From Elysia chlorotica (Eukaryota > Mollusca > Gastropoda > Plakobranchidae): 64,000 nt of DNA. The notes beneath the pieces were generated by a model, which was not told the origin of the DNA, ran no database searches, and saw only the letters and a list, made by a program, of their open reading frames with translations. The DNA is taken from positions 235,306 to 299,305 of the forward strand of contig RQTK01000081.1 of NCBI GenBank assembly GCA_003991915.1, written 5' to 3'. The first letter of the stretch is position 1; every line of letters starts with the position of its first letter. Below are positions 49,315 through 62,300 of this stretch, piece after piece. The position numbers and the translations under genes were made by a program.

Positions 49315-49530
49315 GGTTTGTCCCTTACCCTTGGACAGAGCATTATGGAGCCAAATTAAAATTGTGAGGTAGGTTGCCGTTGCCTTCCTTGCTGCACTTC
49401 ACCTCTGCAGTGAATCCAGAGCCTCAGCTACCCATTGACACAGGTGGTCCAGAAAAAATTTGTGTCCTCTCCGCAGATCAAACCTAGCACCTCTACAAAT
49501 GTGGCCCAATGCTCTAACCGTTGTAGGGCT
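49315..49530 (-). mobile_element. tRNA-derived SINE of a second family
   Basis: On the minus strand the head reads TAGCCCTACAACGGTTAGAG, CATTGGGCCAC, then GAGGTGCTAGGTTTGATCTG, with clear A- and B-box similarity to a tRNA. It is followed by a unique body (GGATTCACTGCAGAGGTGAA, GGCAACGGCAACCTACCTCA) that differs from the SINE family repeated elsewhere in the window. Confidence 0.6.
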
Positions 49531-50143
49531 AAAATTATTGCAAGATTCATTACATTTGACTACTTTCATTTCTAAGGGAAAGGAATGGTAAAGTTAGACC
49601 CAATCATGTCAACAAGTGCTGTGCTGATCAACGCGAGCCTGTCTAGTGCCGAGCCATGGAAGGGTTGAAGCAAAAAGGTAAATTCTCAATTTAACAGAAT
49701 TAAATTTTGAGAGATGGACAAGAAAATCATAGACAAGAAGACCACATGAAATACATAGTGCCCAAAATGTATAATATTTGCAGCACCTGTCATTGAATTT
49801 TTATCTTTATTGTAACCTGTTTGAGAACTTGAAAAACAATATCATGTTACACCTAATATTTTTTAGCTCTAATCTTATGACATTCATCTCAGATACTCGA
49901 TACAAGTGCACACTAAGCAAACTGTCATTAATAAAGAGATGGCATTTTGCCAAAGTGCAGACATCATATTCCACATTAATAAATGGTTTAATTCCTTTGT
50001 TTTGCGCAGTTGAACTTACACCTATTCATGGAAGTCCTTCAAAAACTAAAGCTACAATAACAGGCCTAACTAATAACATAATCAGGAGGAAAAAAGGATC
50101 TACAGACCTTTGAAAAGTATGTCTTTCACAGTATTTCAAGCAA

Positions 50144-50381
50144 CTAGGGAGTACATTTTTTTAGCTCAAATGAATTTAAGAGCCATAGAGAGAGACACAT
50201 GATAGCCAACTGAAAGTTGAGAATCACACTTGTGTCTAGACGACCTGCACCATTAAAGCCACATTTAAGTGGCACATCGCTTAAGTGAGGACATTTCTGC
50301 AGTTCACGTAGAGTCTTCTTTGACGTATATTTATGTGCACAAGTTCCATTAATGATGAGGTAGGCTCCACTGTTAACAACA
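50144..50381 (-). CDS. Alpha-2/delta terminal exon
   Basis: The exon starts after a TTTTCCAG acceptor (phase 2) and ends with TAG at 50144-50146. It encodes SGAYLIINGTCAHKYTSKKT, KCPHLSDVPLKCGFNGAGRL and a hydrophobic segment followed by NSFELKKCTP. A small-residue GAG before the hydrophobic stretch could be a GPI attachment region, as proposed for vertebrate alpha-2/delta; this is inference. Confidence 0.88.
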
Positions 50382-53300
50382 CTGGAAAAAAGGAAAAATG
50401 ATACATTATAATTCCATACAACAAACATCAACTTTATGTTAGTAAATGTAATGAATCAAGCTTAGAAGCAGATAATATAATTATATTATCAATTTGTACG
50501 CTCCATATCATTGATACAATACACAAAAAGGGGCTTCACTTTTTTTTGTTATGGTGTGGCTGAAGTTGTTTTTATTGTTTTATTTTCCATTTCTCTATGT
50601 CTCTAATGGAAAAAGATCTATTTGGCATGAAGTGGGACACACCAAAATCAGTTGGAGACCACAACATTTGTTTATTTGAAAGCCTATCTGAACATGTAAC
50701 ATGTGTCTTAATGTATATATAATTGTAGGATTAAAAGTTGAAAGAGATGTAAATTATTGTCAAGCTGCTGTAATCTGAAATATGGAATGGAAAGGGGGTG
50801 GGGGGTCAGGTTTTGTGTTTAAAACCAAGGGTTGTTTGATATGTGTAAACATCAACCATTATTGATGCAATCATCTATGGGAGGCGCTTAAGAAATCTAA
50901 AGGGCAGATTCATTACATATTTGTTTGTCATATGGTCAGAGTACATACTATCAATCTAAATAAGTATCAGCTAAATAAATGAAGAGCAGATAATATAATG
51001 AATGTTGACTGCTAGCAAATTAATTTCATGATCATGAAGAGGTTGAATAGGCACTTAACGGTTAAAAATTTGACCTCACTGAAAAGAACAAGCTTATTTC
51101 TTTAAGCTTAAATCAATTTATAAAAGCGTCAGTTACTCCTACGACTAGCAATGTGTCAAAAATAGGTTGCTTTCGTTTTGACCAGCTCCCCTTGGATGTA
51201 TATGCATTTCAACACACTTTCTAGATCTAGTACCAAGCTTTTCTAGTGGATCCACGATATTATTTTTTCAACAATAATGTTAAAATTCAGGGACGGGTAA
51301 TTTTTCCCTACCTATTCGGCACCCGGGTAAACATTGGAGGAAGAAGAAAAAAAATCGAGAGCAAACTTCAGATATCGTGAGGGCTGGAAATTTGGTAATA
51401 TACTAATAAGAATACAAAAGATACTTCATATTTTCTTGGTAATTTCTGTACAGGTCTGAGTTAGGTTATACGTATATACCCCATCCCTATATGATCAATT
51501 CAAGATGATACCTCCAAATAATCTGATACGCCGTTTCCTACTAAGGCGAATGGATGGCATGATTATCTCAATGGAATGTTTTTGACATGTACAACATGTA
51601 TGAGTTTGAAGACCAAACGATAGAAATGTTGAGCCCAAAAATTGTTTATGAAGGAAAAACAATAATTTTCATCCACAAATCCACAATCGACTGATGAGGG
51701 GGGGGGGGGGGGGGGGGGGTCGTAGGGGGGAGTTGTGTGAAAACTTCTTTCAAGTCAGAAATTTAGTAGGCATCAGATCTATATATTCTAGATATAGACT
51801 ATTTCTGGGCGTAGTTTGTTAAGTAATAATCTTTTTGGGCATTAATGATCTGCGAGGTTTGAGAGATCAACCCTTAGGTACTCCTAAAAATACAAGTAGG
51901 CCTAAATGTGAGTGAATCTGTTCAGTATAGGCTACAAGTACAAAATATGTAGTCTNNNNNNNNNNNNNNNNNNNNNNNNNNNNNNNNNNNNNNNNNNNNN
52001 NNNNNNNNNNNATGAAATAGGACCCTGCTAGTAAACAAATTTACCCCCCTTCCCCCCCTCCTCCCCCTCCTTTTTTTTTCCTTCCTTTTCTCGGAAGTTG
52101 AGGGGAGGGGTGATAAAATTTCCTCTTTTACAACCTTTCTGCACTATGATTGCTGAAATATACATACACCTAACTCAAGAGGACAAAAAGTTTCTTGCTC
52201 ACCTGCGTGTTATATTGCAATTAAAATTGTAGAACAGGGACTGTTTCATTGCCATCCAATCTTCTATGACCAGCAAGTAAAGATTTGTCTTGGGCAGAGC
52301 TTTCACATAGTAAAAACCCGACATACATGGCCCAGACACATTGCCTGTGATCATCTTGCTAGGACCTGAAGATGAGGGGTATGTAAGGCACAGTCTTAAA
52401 ACATATAATCTATTTGCTGTAATAAATTAAAGTTAATCTTTGATGCTTTAAACATGTTTTACTATACTTAACTATTTAACAAACTAATTTTTCACTAGGG
52501 TAATAATTTATGGCCAAATGAATGTTGAGTTGTTGAGTTGGTTTAACGTCCAACATCAGCACTATATAGGCTATATATGGCCAAATGAAGAATGTGATCT
52601 CATTTAAAATAAATGTAAATGTTCAGACTTGTAGACAATTCATCTTTTATATTAACCCCTTTAGTGCCAACTTGGAAAATTTGCGGGGTAAATTTGACAC
52701 GCTATGTGACATTACCCCCATGGAAATGTTCCGGAGTAATTTCATCATCACTTTAAAGGTTAAAAACAGGAGATGATTGTATCTTGAAGTGTCTTACATT
52801 ATTCTACAGTTGTTCATCTTTCATTAGAAAGATGTGTGACTTCTAAAATCTAAACCTCGAGAAATAAAAAAAAAATGTGTATGGTCTAAATCATTAAAAA
52901 AAAAATTCTGGCTCCAATCCGCCGCTTGTGATAGTCCTATGATAGTGATGATTATGAATCCCCTTCTTCATGGAGAAGAATAGACTCAAATAGATCTAGT
53001 GATAGGTCTACATCTAGTTGCTCATCTGTTGAACTAGGTATGCCGCAAAGGCGTGCAAATTAAAATAAATGCTTTAAATAGCAATTTATTCCCTGATACA
53101 GGGTGCTACAAAACCTGCGGCACTAAAGAGGTTAATTGATTCAAATGGATTTAGAACTGCTGTTTAGTTTCAGAAGGGCGGGGAGAGGAGTGGGGGCGTC
53201 ATTTAAATAAATACTTCAAATACATAGAAGTGTACATGATGGAAAAGTAAAAACAAAGGTGTTAACAAGTTCATTAATTTAAATTAAAAGTTTCACCCGG

Positions 53301-56300
53301 GCCTCTCATGCATGCCATCATTAAAAAAAAAATTCAGGACATTTTCAAGTTTGTATCCACAACTAGAGATCTGTCATTTCATTTTCTACCTTCTTTGCAG
53401 CCCTTTGTTCCCAGTAGAGATTCCTTATAATTCTTAAATCTTTTCGACAACCTTCAGGCATTAACTGATCAAATATATGTTTAACTCTGTCAAAGGCTTT
53501 TGTATAAAAAAAAAAAAAAAATATCTATCTGCACCTCGAGGGATAAAATATTGTAGTATGAAAATTGAAGTACCTTTTCCCTCAACAAAACCACACTGCT
53601 CGTCTGTCATCACTGGCTTTATTTTGTTCCTGACTCTCATAATAATTATACGTGACAATATCTTCTGTGACATGACTCATAAGGCTGATTGCCCTATGAA
53701 ACTCATTTTTAATTGCTCCCGACTTTTAGGGCAAAGCGATAAAGATGGATTTGTCATGTAAAAAAAGGGCTTTAAAAAAATGCTATCGCTGCTCATTGCA
53801 ACTATTGACTGTCAATTTTATATATTGGTGTTCAAATAAGAAAAGGAAAAAACAAGAGTTTGCAAAATAAATATATAAATAAGAAAGAAGGGACCTACCA
53901 AGAGCACTGTCATCAGCACTATAACTGACAACATCTTGAATACAGCCAAAATCATTGTGAAAATTAGGGATTTTGCCCCGGTTTCTGTAGTAATCATCAT
54001 TATCCTCAGGCTTCTGCGGTAGGCCCTCCAGAGTGACCTGCCAATAAATAGGATAAAAGTGAGTGAATTTCTTTTTCCTGTTTCTTTTTTTTCCAGTACT
54101 TTTGATTGAGTTGGATTGTAAAATTTAAATGGCTAAAACAAATATTAAAACTAAAAGCATTACAAAAACACTTGACCCACTAATATCTCATGGTAGCATC
54201 ACTTGTCATCACAAAGGAATTCATAAAACACAGAAAAAAGTACAACAATTAAATTGGTGAAATATCTATCAGGTCACAATGACACTGAAGAAAATAATCT
54301 TTACCAATAGTTAAAAGATTGCAAAGTTAAAGAAGGCTAGGCAAAGATGCACATCATTCATTTCAATATCAACTACCCAACTCACAATACATTTGCTTCT
54401 TCTGTTTGAAAAAACTCAACATTTTCTACACACTTGCCTATAAAATATATGCAATTACTGAGCTCTTCAGTCTACATGACAAACACATTTAAAACCGTCT
54501 TCAAACCAAATCTAATTAAGTCTACGAATGGCAAAGGGTAAACAAAATACTACATGGAGATTTCCAAATTAAAAAGAGGGGTTAAAGTTTTATCACGAAC
54601 CAATGACTAGAAAATAATGAGGGGCAACTTTATGTAAAAAATATTTATAATTCACTTTTTTACAAATCATTTTAAAGCACACAATGGTACTGAGCATTGA
54701 AATTTATATGAATCAATTTTTTCTGATACAAAGTTCAATAAAAGAATGTGGATTTGAATATATAATTAAAAAAAAAAAATTAAGATTCATATAATTATCC
54801 TGACCTTTGGTTGAGCTGGAGTGATGCTGCAAGAGCCTTGAAAGTCTTGCGATTCTTTGCGTTTAAAAAATTTGTGATTGTAGACCAAATGTTTCATAAC
54901 CTCCCCTTCTTTCCTACCCAAGGTAACACTCTCGTATTGAGACTTATCAAGAGCATTGGCTGTCAGAAAGTCTGGATCCATCACAAGATTTGCAGAATAG
55001 TCAAACAAGTAGCACCTGAAAAACCCAAGAGACATATTTATATTCTTCATTAAAAAAAAAAAAGGAGGGAAACATTTTATAGGTATTTCTTTGTCAAAAT
55101 CTTTAATTCAATTAAATGATGTATATCCATGTTCAACGCAAACCAAGATCATAAATTATAAATGCAAGTTTTGATATTGACGTTTCCTGAATTATTTGAT
55201 CAGGATTTGTGTATAATTTATTAAAATTGTTTTTGTACACTGCATGAGGAAATGTCAAAAAGAGCTGTTTGAACAGATATGCCTCATAAAGAAGCAGGTA
55301 TATATATGACTAGTTACAACAACAAAAAAGATTGGACACAACTTAATCCTCACCGAGTTGTGCAGCCTGGTTTTCCATTTGGGCAATTATACATCTGGCC
55401 ACAGGATTTACGGAAATCAGATGCTTGCATGCTATGTAGAGTTTTGTTTTGGAAGTCATCATAAAGGATGTCTAGACCAGTGACAGCCTCAACTCTCTCT
55501 GTGGCACAGCGCCTTCCCTTGCTGTTTGGACCGCCTGCTTCACTCATGTAGCATCGCTCTGTTAAGGTACAAAACAAAGTATTTTGATCAACTTTGTGTT
55601 GTGTCAACATTATATGGTTATTTTTCTTTTGTAATTGTGATAATGGAAATTATCATTGAGCATGATAGTTCATGGGAGTGCGCTATATAAATGCAATATA
55701 TTATTATATTATTACTATTTATTTAACTCAATGAAGGCAAAGTAATGGAATTGACAAGAACAACACTTTGGTTATTCTTAAAGCCACTAAATAAATAGTA
55801 TTTAGAAGAGTTAAAAACATCACAAATATATATACTACAGAGAAGGCAGTTTCACAAAAAGTAATTCCACTTCCTTGACATGTGTCATGCTCAACAAAGA
55901 GAAGCGCATCATTTTGTAGAGAAAAAATTGTGCCTGTACACATTTCATGTTTTCTTTTAAAGGTTGAAATAAGGTGCACCATTAAGTATGACTTAGGCCT
56001 CTGCAGACATTATTACTTGACGAGCTACCTAAAACCTAAAGCAGAACTCAAGTCTAACAAAACAGTTTCATAACTTTGTACAACAAAGTTCCTAAAAAGG
56101 TGAAAACAAAAGAAATTAAAAAGGGTAGAATGATGTAACTCTCTCTTTAACTTAGCCAGCGGAGTGTACCAAGCAAAGTTTTTGCGAACACAGGTTGGTG
56201 CTGTGTGCCTCCCTTCAGCTGTGGCAAGCAACCAACGAGCAATACCCATTAGCTACATAGTCTCACAAGTCGCTTCCTGATCTCAGTTCACTCAGCCCTA

Positions 56301-59300
56301 GGTGGGTACATTCAAGTGACTCAGTCAGCTATCTAGGTTAGCATTTAAAATCTTTTGGTGAAAACTTACTGATGTAACAGTCATTATCAACTTCACAGGG
56401 GCATCCCCCCATTTTGGGATTTGCTATGCATTCCTCTGTGGTCTTGGGTGTCATTCCCTCAAACACAGCTTGTGAAATAGTGTTCACCTTGCCAACACCT
56501 GCAGAGTCCATGTAAGGTGTTGACACTGACGTTTTGTGAGGGGCAGAACTTGTGCGCTTATACCATGGTCGCCTGTGGATGGTAAATAGAAGACGAGTTG
56601 AGTTTCCTTAGCAAATATGTGTAATTTTCTAAACTTGCATTCATGAAAGTGGTTTTCCTTTTAGGACTACAGTGACAAAAGGCAACAGACAACATTAAAT
56701 TTTAGCTGGTGAGTGTTGCAGCTTATTCTCAATAATCTCCACTTCAGACAAATTAATTGGTACTTTTTGTTTTGTGAATTTTACATTTTCAAATACTGCA
56801 AACACTTATGTAGATCAATGATAGAGCTGGTTGGCCCTGTTGATGCCAAACTGGGAGCTGGCATTTCTTACTATTTTAAATCCTTACATTTTCATTATCT
56901 CGAGATGAATTCTTACATAGATAGTTAAACCTGAACATTCAACACCTAATCACTAAATCTAAATGAAAATATGACTAAACATTTTTCATTGTTCATTTTA
57001 GATATTTACATATAAAATTCTGATTACATCATTCCAAAGGGCCATCAGATAACTCAGTTGGTAGAGGGTGAAAATATTTTCAATTTATTTTACTCAGTTT
57101 AAAATATAATGAAAATTGTTTTTGTGTTTATTTACGCTAGAAAATTTTACTCACTGTCAGTGTTGATGTGGTTTTTTATGTCACACACAAAATTTAAACA
57201 CATCAATGAATATTTAAAACAGAGGAACATAAAAAGTGTCAGCCTTTAGCACTTCTATTATCAAATTTTCAAGAAACATAATTTACCTGTTTCACTTTTC
57301 CTGATGTACTTATTGAAACAAAAAAGAAAAGCAGCATAGTGTACTCACTGTGTTGGGTCATAATTACGGGTAGAGCGATGGCCAGGATATGTACGAAACA
57401 CACCAGAGCGAAGTCCAACATTAGTCCACTTGATCTGATCAATGGACTCAAATGCCCTTTCTCTCCAGATTTTTTCAATAGGGTAAGTAATAAGGACATC
57501 AGCCCTGTGGAAACAGTAAACATAATCAGTGCCAATATGAGTTCATGAAATATATTAAGGTTTGAAACATGCTGTTTGGTAACAGTCTCTTAATTCAGCA
57601 TTAGTCAGGAGAAAGATAAAATCGCGGTAACACTGAAGAGAAAACAATGTGAATGAATCCAATTGTAAAGAGATGGTTGAAATGTCTCTACAGCTAAAAA
57701 ATAGACAGCAGTTTTCTTTTCAGAGACTTAGATATGACAATTGTGCAATTCAAATCCCAAAATATGAGAGCTAACATAGGAACATTGATAAAAAATTTAA
57801 AATCTCCAACTAAAAAACTTCCAAATGTGTGAATCTAGTACATTACCTGACTCCTTTATTGTACATTTGGCGTTGCATTATATCACATCCCTTGTCTTCC
57901 TCTATTCCATTTATCCAGAGGTGTGCCTCCAAAGTCTTTTCAGCCAGGCTGTCATTGTAGGAGTATCTGATTGGATCACAGTGACTCTGAGGGGCTGAAT
58001 GGAACATTCGAGAAAGATTTATTATTATTTCTAATCAACAAGTACAATTTATTAAGTTACGCATCTCTGTCCCCCCAAAAAAGATATTTTGCTTTGCCTT
58101 GGTTTTTGTATTATGTGGCTTTTTCTTTACTGCATAAGATATCCCGATATGTTTTGTGCCATAGAGAACTACCAATTATAAAATCTATTTCATTCAGAAC
58201 AGTATATTTGCTTAGACAATTACCTTTTGCCTCAGATTATCATCTTCTGTCTTGGTGTAAATAGTTCTTTAAATGATGCCAAAAACTGAATACGTCAAAA
58301 GGACAAGCACATGTATTTTAAGTAAAATTATTTTGATTCTTTACTAGGCAGTCTCAAACTTTATTCTTAATTTACTTTTAAATTCACAGCTTAGTCCCTC
58401 GTGGCCGAGTATGTTAATCATTCAACTAGCAATGATATTTCCTGTGTAGTCTCTGACTTAAGCTTTCTTGTTGCATATGATCCTGCTGGCTGAATAGAAA
58501 TGTCACATCTTCCAGAAATTTAGGGGACAGTAGAGAACCAAAGCAGGCATTAATCTTAAAAAGTCTTTGGGCCACACTGATTAATCTTTTACATTTAGCT
58601 CACTTTACTATAGCTTAAAGAATGGAAAATGGATGAGATTAACATCTCAAATTTTTTAAAGTACACCTTGACTTCTGTGTTTTAGATGACTTGACCCACA
58701 CACAAAAAGCTTTGACTTGCATGGGACCAATATACACAAGCAAAAAAAGTTTTAAAGTTTTATAAATCAAAGATAAGGCATACGTACGCAAAAATATTGT
58801 TGAATGATTGTATGTGATTCGAAGACCTGGGTACCTCTCCTCATTCTCTCGCACATCAATACGCTCATAAACACCAGGCAGTTCCTTTTTCAGTAAGGGG
58901 CTAGCATACATTTTTAGTAGATTGTAGTAGCTATCATTTATGTTCGAGCGATCCGAAGGCTCTTGTGATCTTCGGAATTCCTGTTGAAAGGGATAAAATC
59001 ATGAAAAAATACCCAGTGATATCAATACAAAATCATATAATAAGTTTTGTTTTCTTTAACAAAATGCACATGGAAATGAAATGAACTATTGTTTTCTTTC
59101 AATAAGCTTTGTACATCCTGATATGGACATTAATGTGTCTTTCATTAACATCAAGAGCTAAAATAAAATATATATATATATATATCAAAATTTAGATTGA
59201 ACAAATCAAGAATCAAAGAGGGTATCAAAGGAGAGAACAAAAATGTTTTTTGTATTATTGCTTAAATATGCATTATGGCTCACCATATCCTCACTGGCTA

Positions 59301-62300
59301 GGCTGAAGGCAAAGGAATACTTCTTGTTCATAATCGAGGCATAGAAGTATGTCTGTGCAAAAGATTAATTCCGAATTTGTTATACAATAATAAGCAGGAT
59401 TTTAAAATGAGGAAAAAAAATTAAATGCAAACTAAGATTAAAAATGGGATTAATAGACCCACTGGATTTAAGTTACATGGGAAAACTTTCCACTTTGCCC
59501 ACCTTTTAATCTTTGAAATGCTTGCTTTGAATATGGCTGAAGCATCCTTTAAGTAAGGGATACCAATGTTATTGAAAGGTTAAAAATCAAAAATCCTCAA
59601 AAGGTCTACTCACTGTTCTTTGTTAGCAGTACATGATCAAAAGATATTTGTACCTCAGTTTATCTTTAATGCTTTCAAACAAAATTTGCCTTATGAAAAT
59701 GCTTGTACCCTTGTACGAAACTAACTATATGTTATTTAAATGAGCTCTTTATTTTATATGATTTAAAAATAAATGAGAATATGAAAGGTATCCTTTGTCA
59801 TCACAAGCCTTTTGCATGAAATTAACATATTTTTAAATCAAATAACAAAGATGTTTTTATAGAAAAAAACATGATTTAGTTTTAACTGAAGACAAACATT
59901 AAAAAAAGAGATGTGTAAAATAGTATTTTTTCTCAACAAATTTTTAACTACAATGCCAGCTTAGAATAAAATCACAAACACATGTCTGGTTGAATTATTG
60001 ACCAAACCGACTCTTTAATCTGTGCTTGAAAATTCGACCTATATCCAGGTTCAAAAGAACACTGATAAAAGAGAAATCATCTGGACAGCAACCCTCATAG
60101 TTATCCTTTTCTCTTTATTTATTTTCCAATCTCAAGCTATGGTATATAATTATCACAAGTGTAAATATATCCCCGGGAGCACTGATTGCTCTCTCTCTAT
60201 TAGAAATGAAAGAATGCATGAAGAAACATACATATTTTTATATCATATAAAATATTACAACAGGGTCTATACTTGCAGAAAACCTATGCCTGAACAAAAC
60301 ACATGTGCATGGTGGTGAATATTATCTCAAAGGTTTGAAAAAAAGTGGAGGCATATCTAAAATCAAATCAATTTTGAACATTATGAAAGTTTCTAAAGAT
60401 GCTTTAAAGGTATTTACAATTTTCTGAAAGCACCAGAAGAACACTAATGTTAAGGAGCATTAAGTTCTCCCACACAAAGAAAATATATTTTTGTGCTTAA
60501 AAAACAAAAAAAAAACAAAAAACAAACAGACAACAAACAAACAAAAAACCAAAAGAAAAGAAAAGGTTCATTATCTTCGGGTTTTTTTTTCCGTAACTGG
60601 AAAAAATGGCAGTGATGACTGTACCTGGAGAGAATTTTGAGCAATAATTATACAGCCAGAACAAATTTTTCAATAAATAGCAAAACTGCAATTGTAAGAT
60701 AAGTAAATATATGAATGAAATCATTGAATTTCACATACCCTAGCCTTGCCATCTCTGGCTTTTTCAATAAATTTGACCCCTGTTTCTCCATTAATCATTG
60801 CTCTCTCTATGTCTGAGAATTCTGCTGGGGATCCATTGTCCTGCTCAAGTCCAGAAATGGGGATGTAAATGGGGTCCTCCAGAAGCTGAAACATTGGATA
60901 TTGAGATGAACTGAGGGAATTCAACAAAAATTCACTCAAATCATAAGAAACTCAGTCTAACTTTCTCTTCCAATTATTTAAGTTTTAAGATTAGTGGGTA
61001 TTTATGAATTTCATAGCAACTAATAATAATTTTTAAAATGTTGTAATCTGGAAAAATGGTACATGAAGAGGCCTATCTAATTCGGTGTATATAAACTTAT
61101 GAGAGCCTTTAAAGAGTTCAGCGTTAAAAACTGTTACCAGTATTATCAGAGACACCAAGTGAGAGTATATTATTTTCACATGATGTACTTATTGTATTCT
61201 TTTGATATTAACCTCACCTTGGTACTGGGCTTGAGCTTTGGATGGAAAATCACCCCAGAGTTGGAGTTAATGAGGAAAGAGTACACAGAACCCCATTGGT
61301 GTTTCTTGAGAAAATTTTCAATCTCATCTAGTGTGGCATCGATTCCTACCACACCAATGTATCTGGTTTAAAACAAAAAATGAAGTGTGAAACTAAGTCA
61401 AAGCAAAACTACTTCTATCTTTTTTTTTTCCTTTTATCTGCATTTATTGTTGCCAGAAAAATTAAAATCTTTTCTCAACTCTTTCTTTCAATGAATGGTT
61501 CACTTTCTGATTTAAAAAAAACAACAAAAAACAAAAATGTCCCAAACAGCAACATTCTGTAAAATGGTATATATAAAATGGGATCAGCCACCAAGACTTT
61601 GTATCTTGTAACTTTAAGAGTATAACCCTTTTTTTTTTTTTTCTTCATCAAAATCTGACTTGCTGCTGACTCTGTTCTTGCCATTCTATAAATTATTTCA
61701 AAACTAAACAGATTGGAAAGTTTGTCTCTCTTTCTTAAAGATTGTTTTGAAACCTTTCCAATGGTCATAAATTTACACATGTCTTATATTTTACAGATGC
61801 TGCACAATTTTATGTAAATTTTCACTCTAAATATATCCCCAAGATTACAATGCTTTTTAGTAATGAAAAATATGCAACATGAATCAATCTTTGAAACATA
61901 AAATAGCGTTAGAAACCTTAAAAATTGATAAAAAGTATGGGTTAATCACAATCATTTAATCAAATCATCTAAAATATACCTTAGGTTCCATCTCTCGTAG
62001 TATATGTAAAAAGCTCTGATGAAATCTTTTTTCTTTTTAAATGAATATAAGTCGTTTAAAAAAAAAAAAAATCTGTTTTACAAATCTTAAAGACAATCTA
62101 ATAAACAATGTATTAATACCCAGCACTTACTTTCCTGTTCTTTTGCTGGTGACAGGCACTGCATATGTGATCATTAAATTGAGGCCCCAGGAATCCAGAT
62201 AGGGGGCTGTCCACAAGGCGTTCTTATATTGAATCAAAGAGGAAAAAAACGAAAAACCTAGGTACAAAGCTTAGCGACATTGGTAATTTTGACTTTTCAT

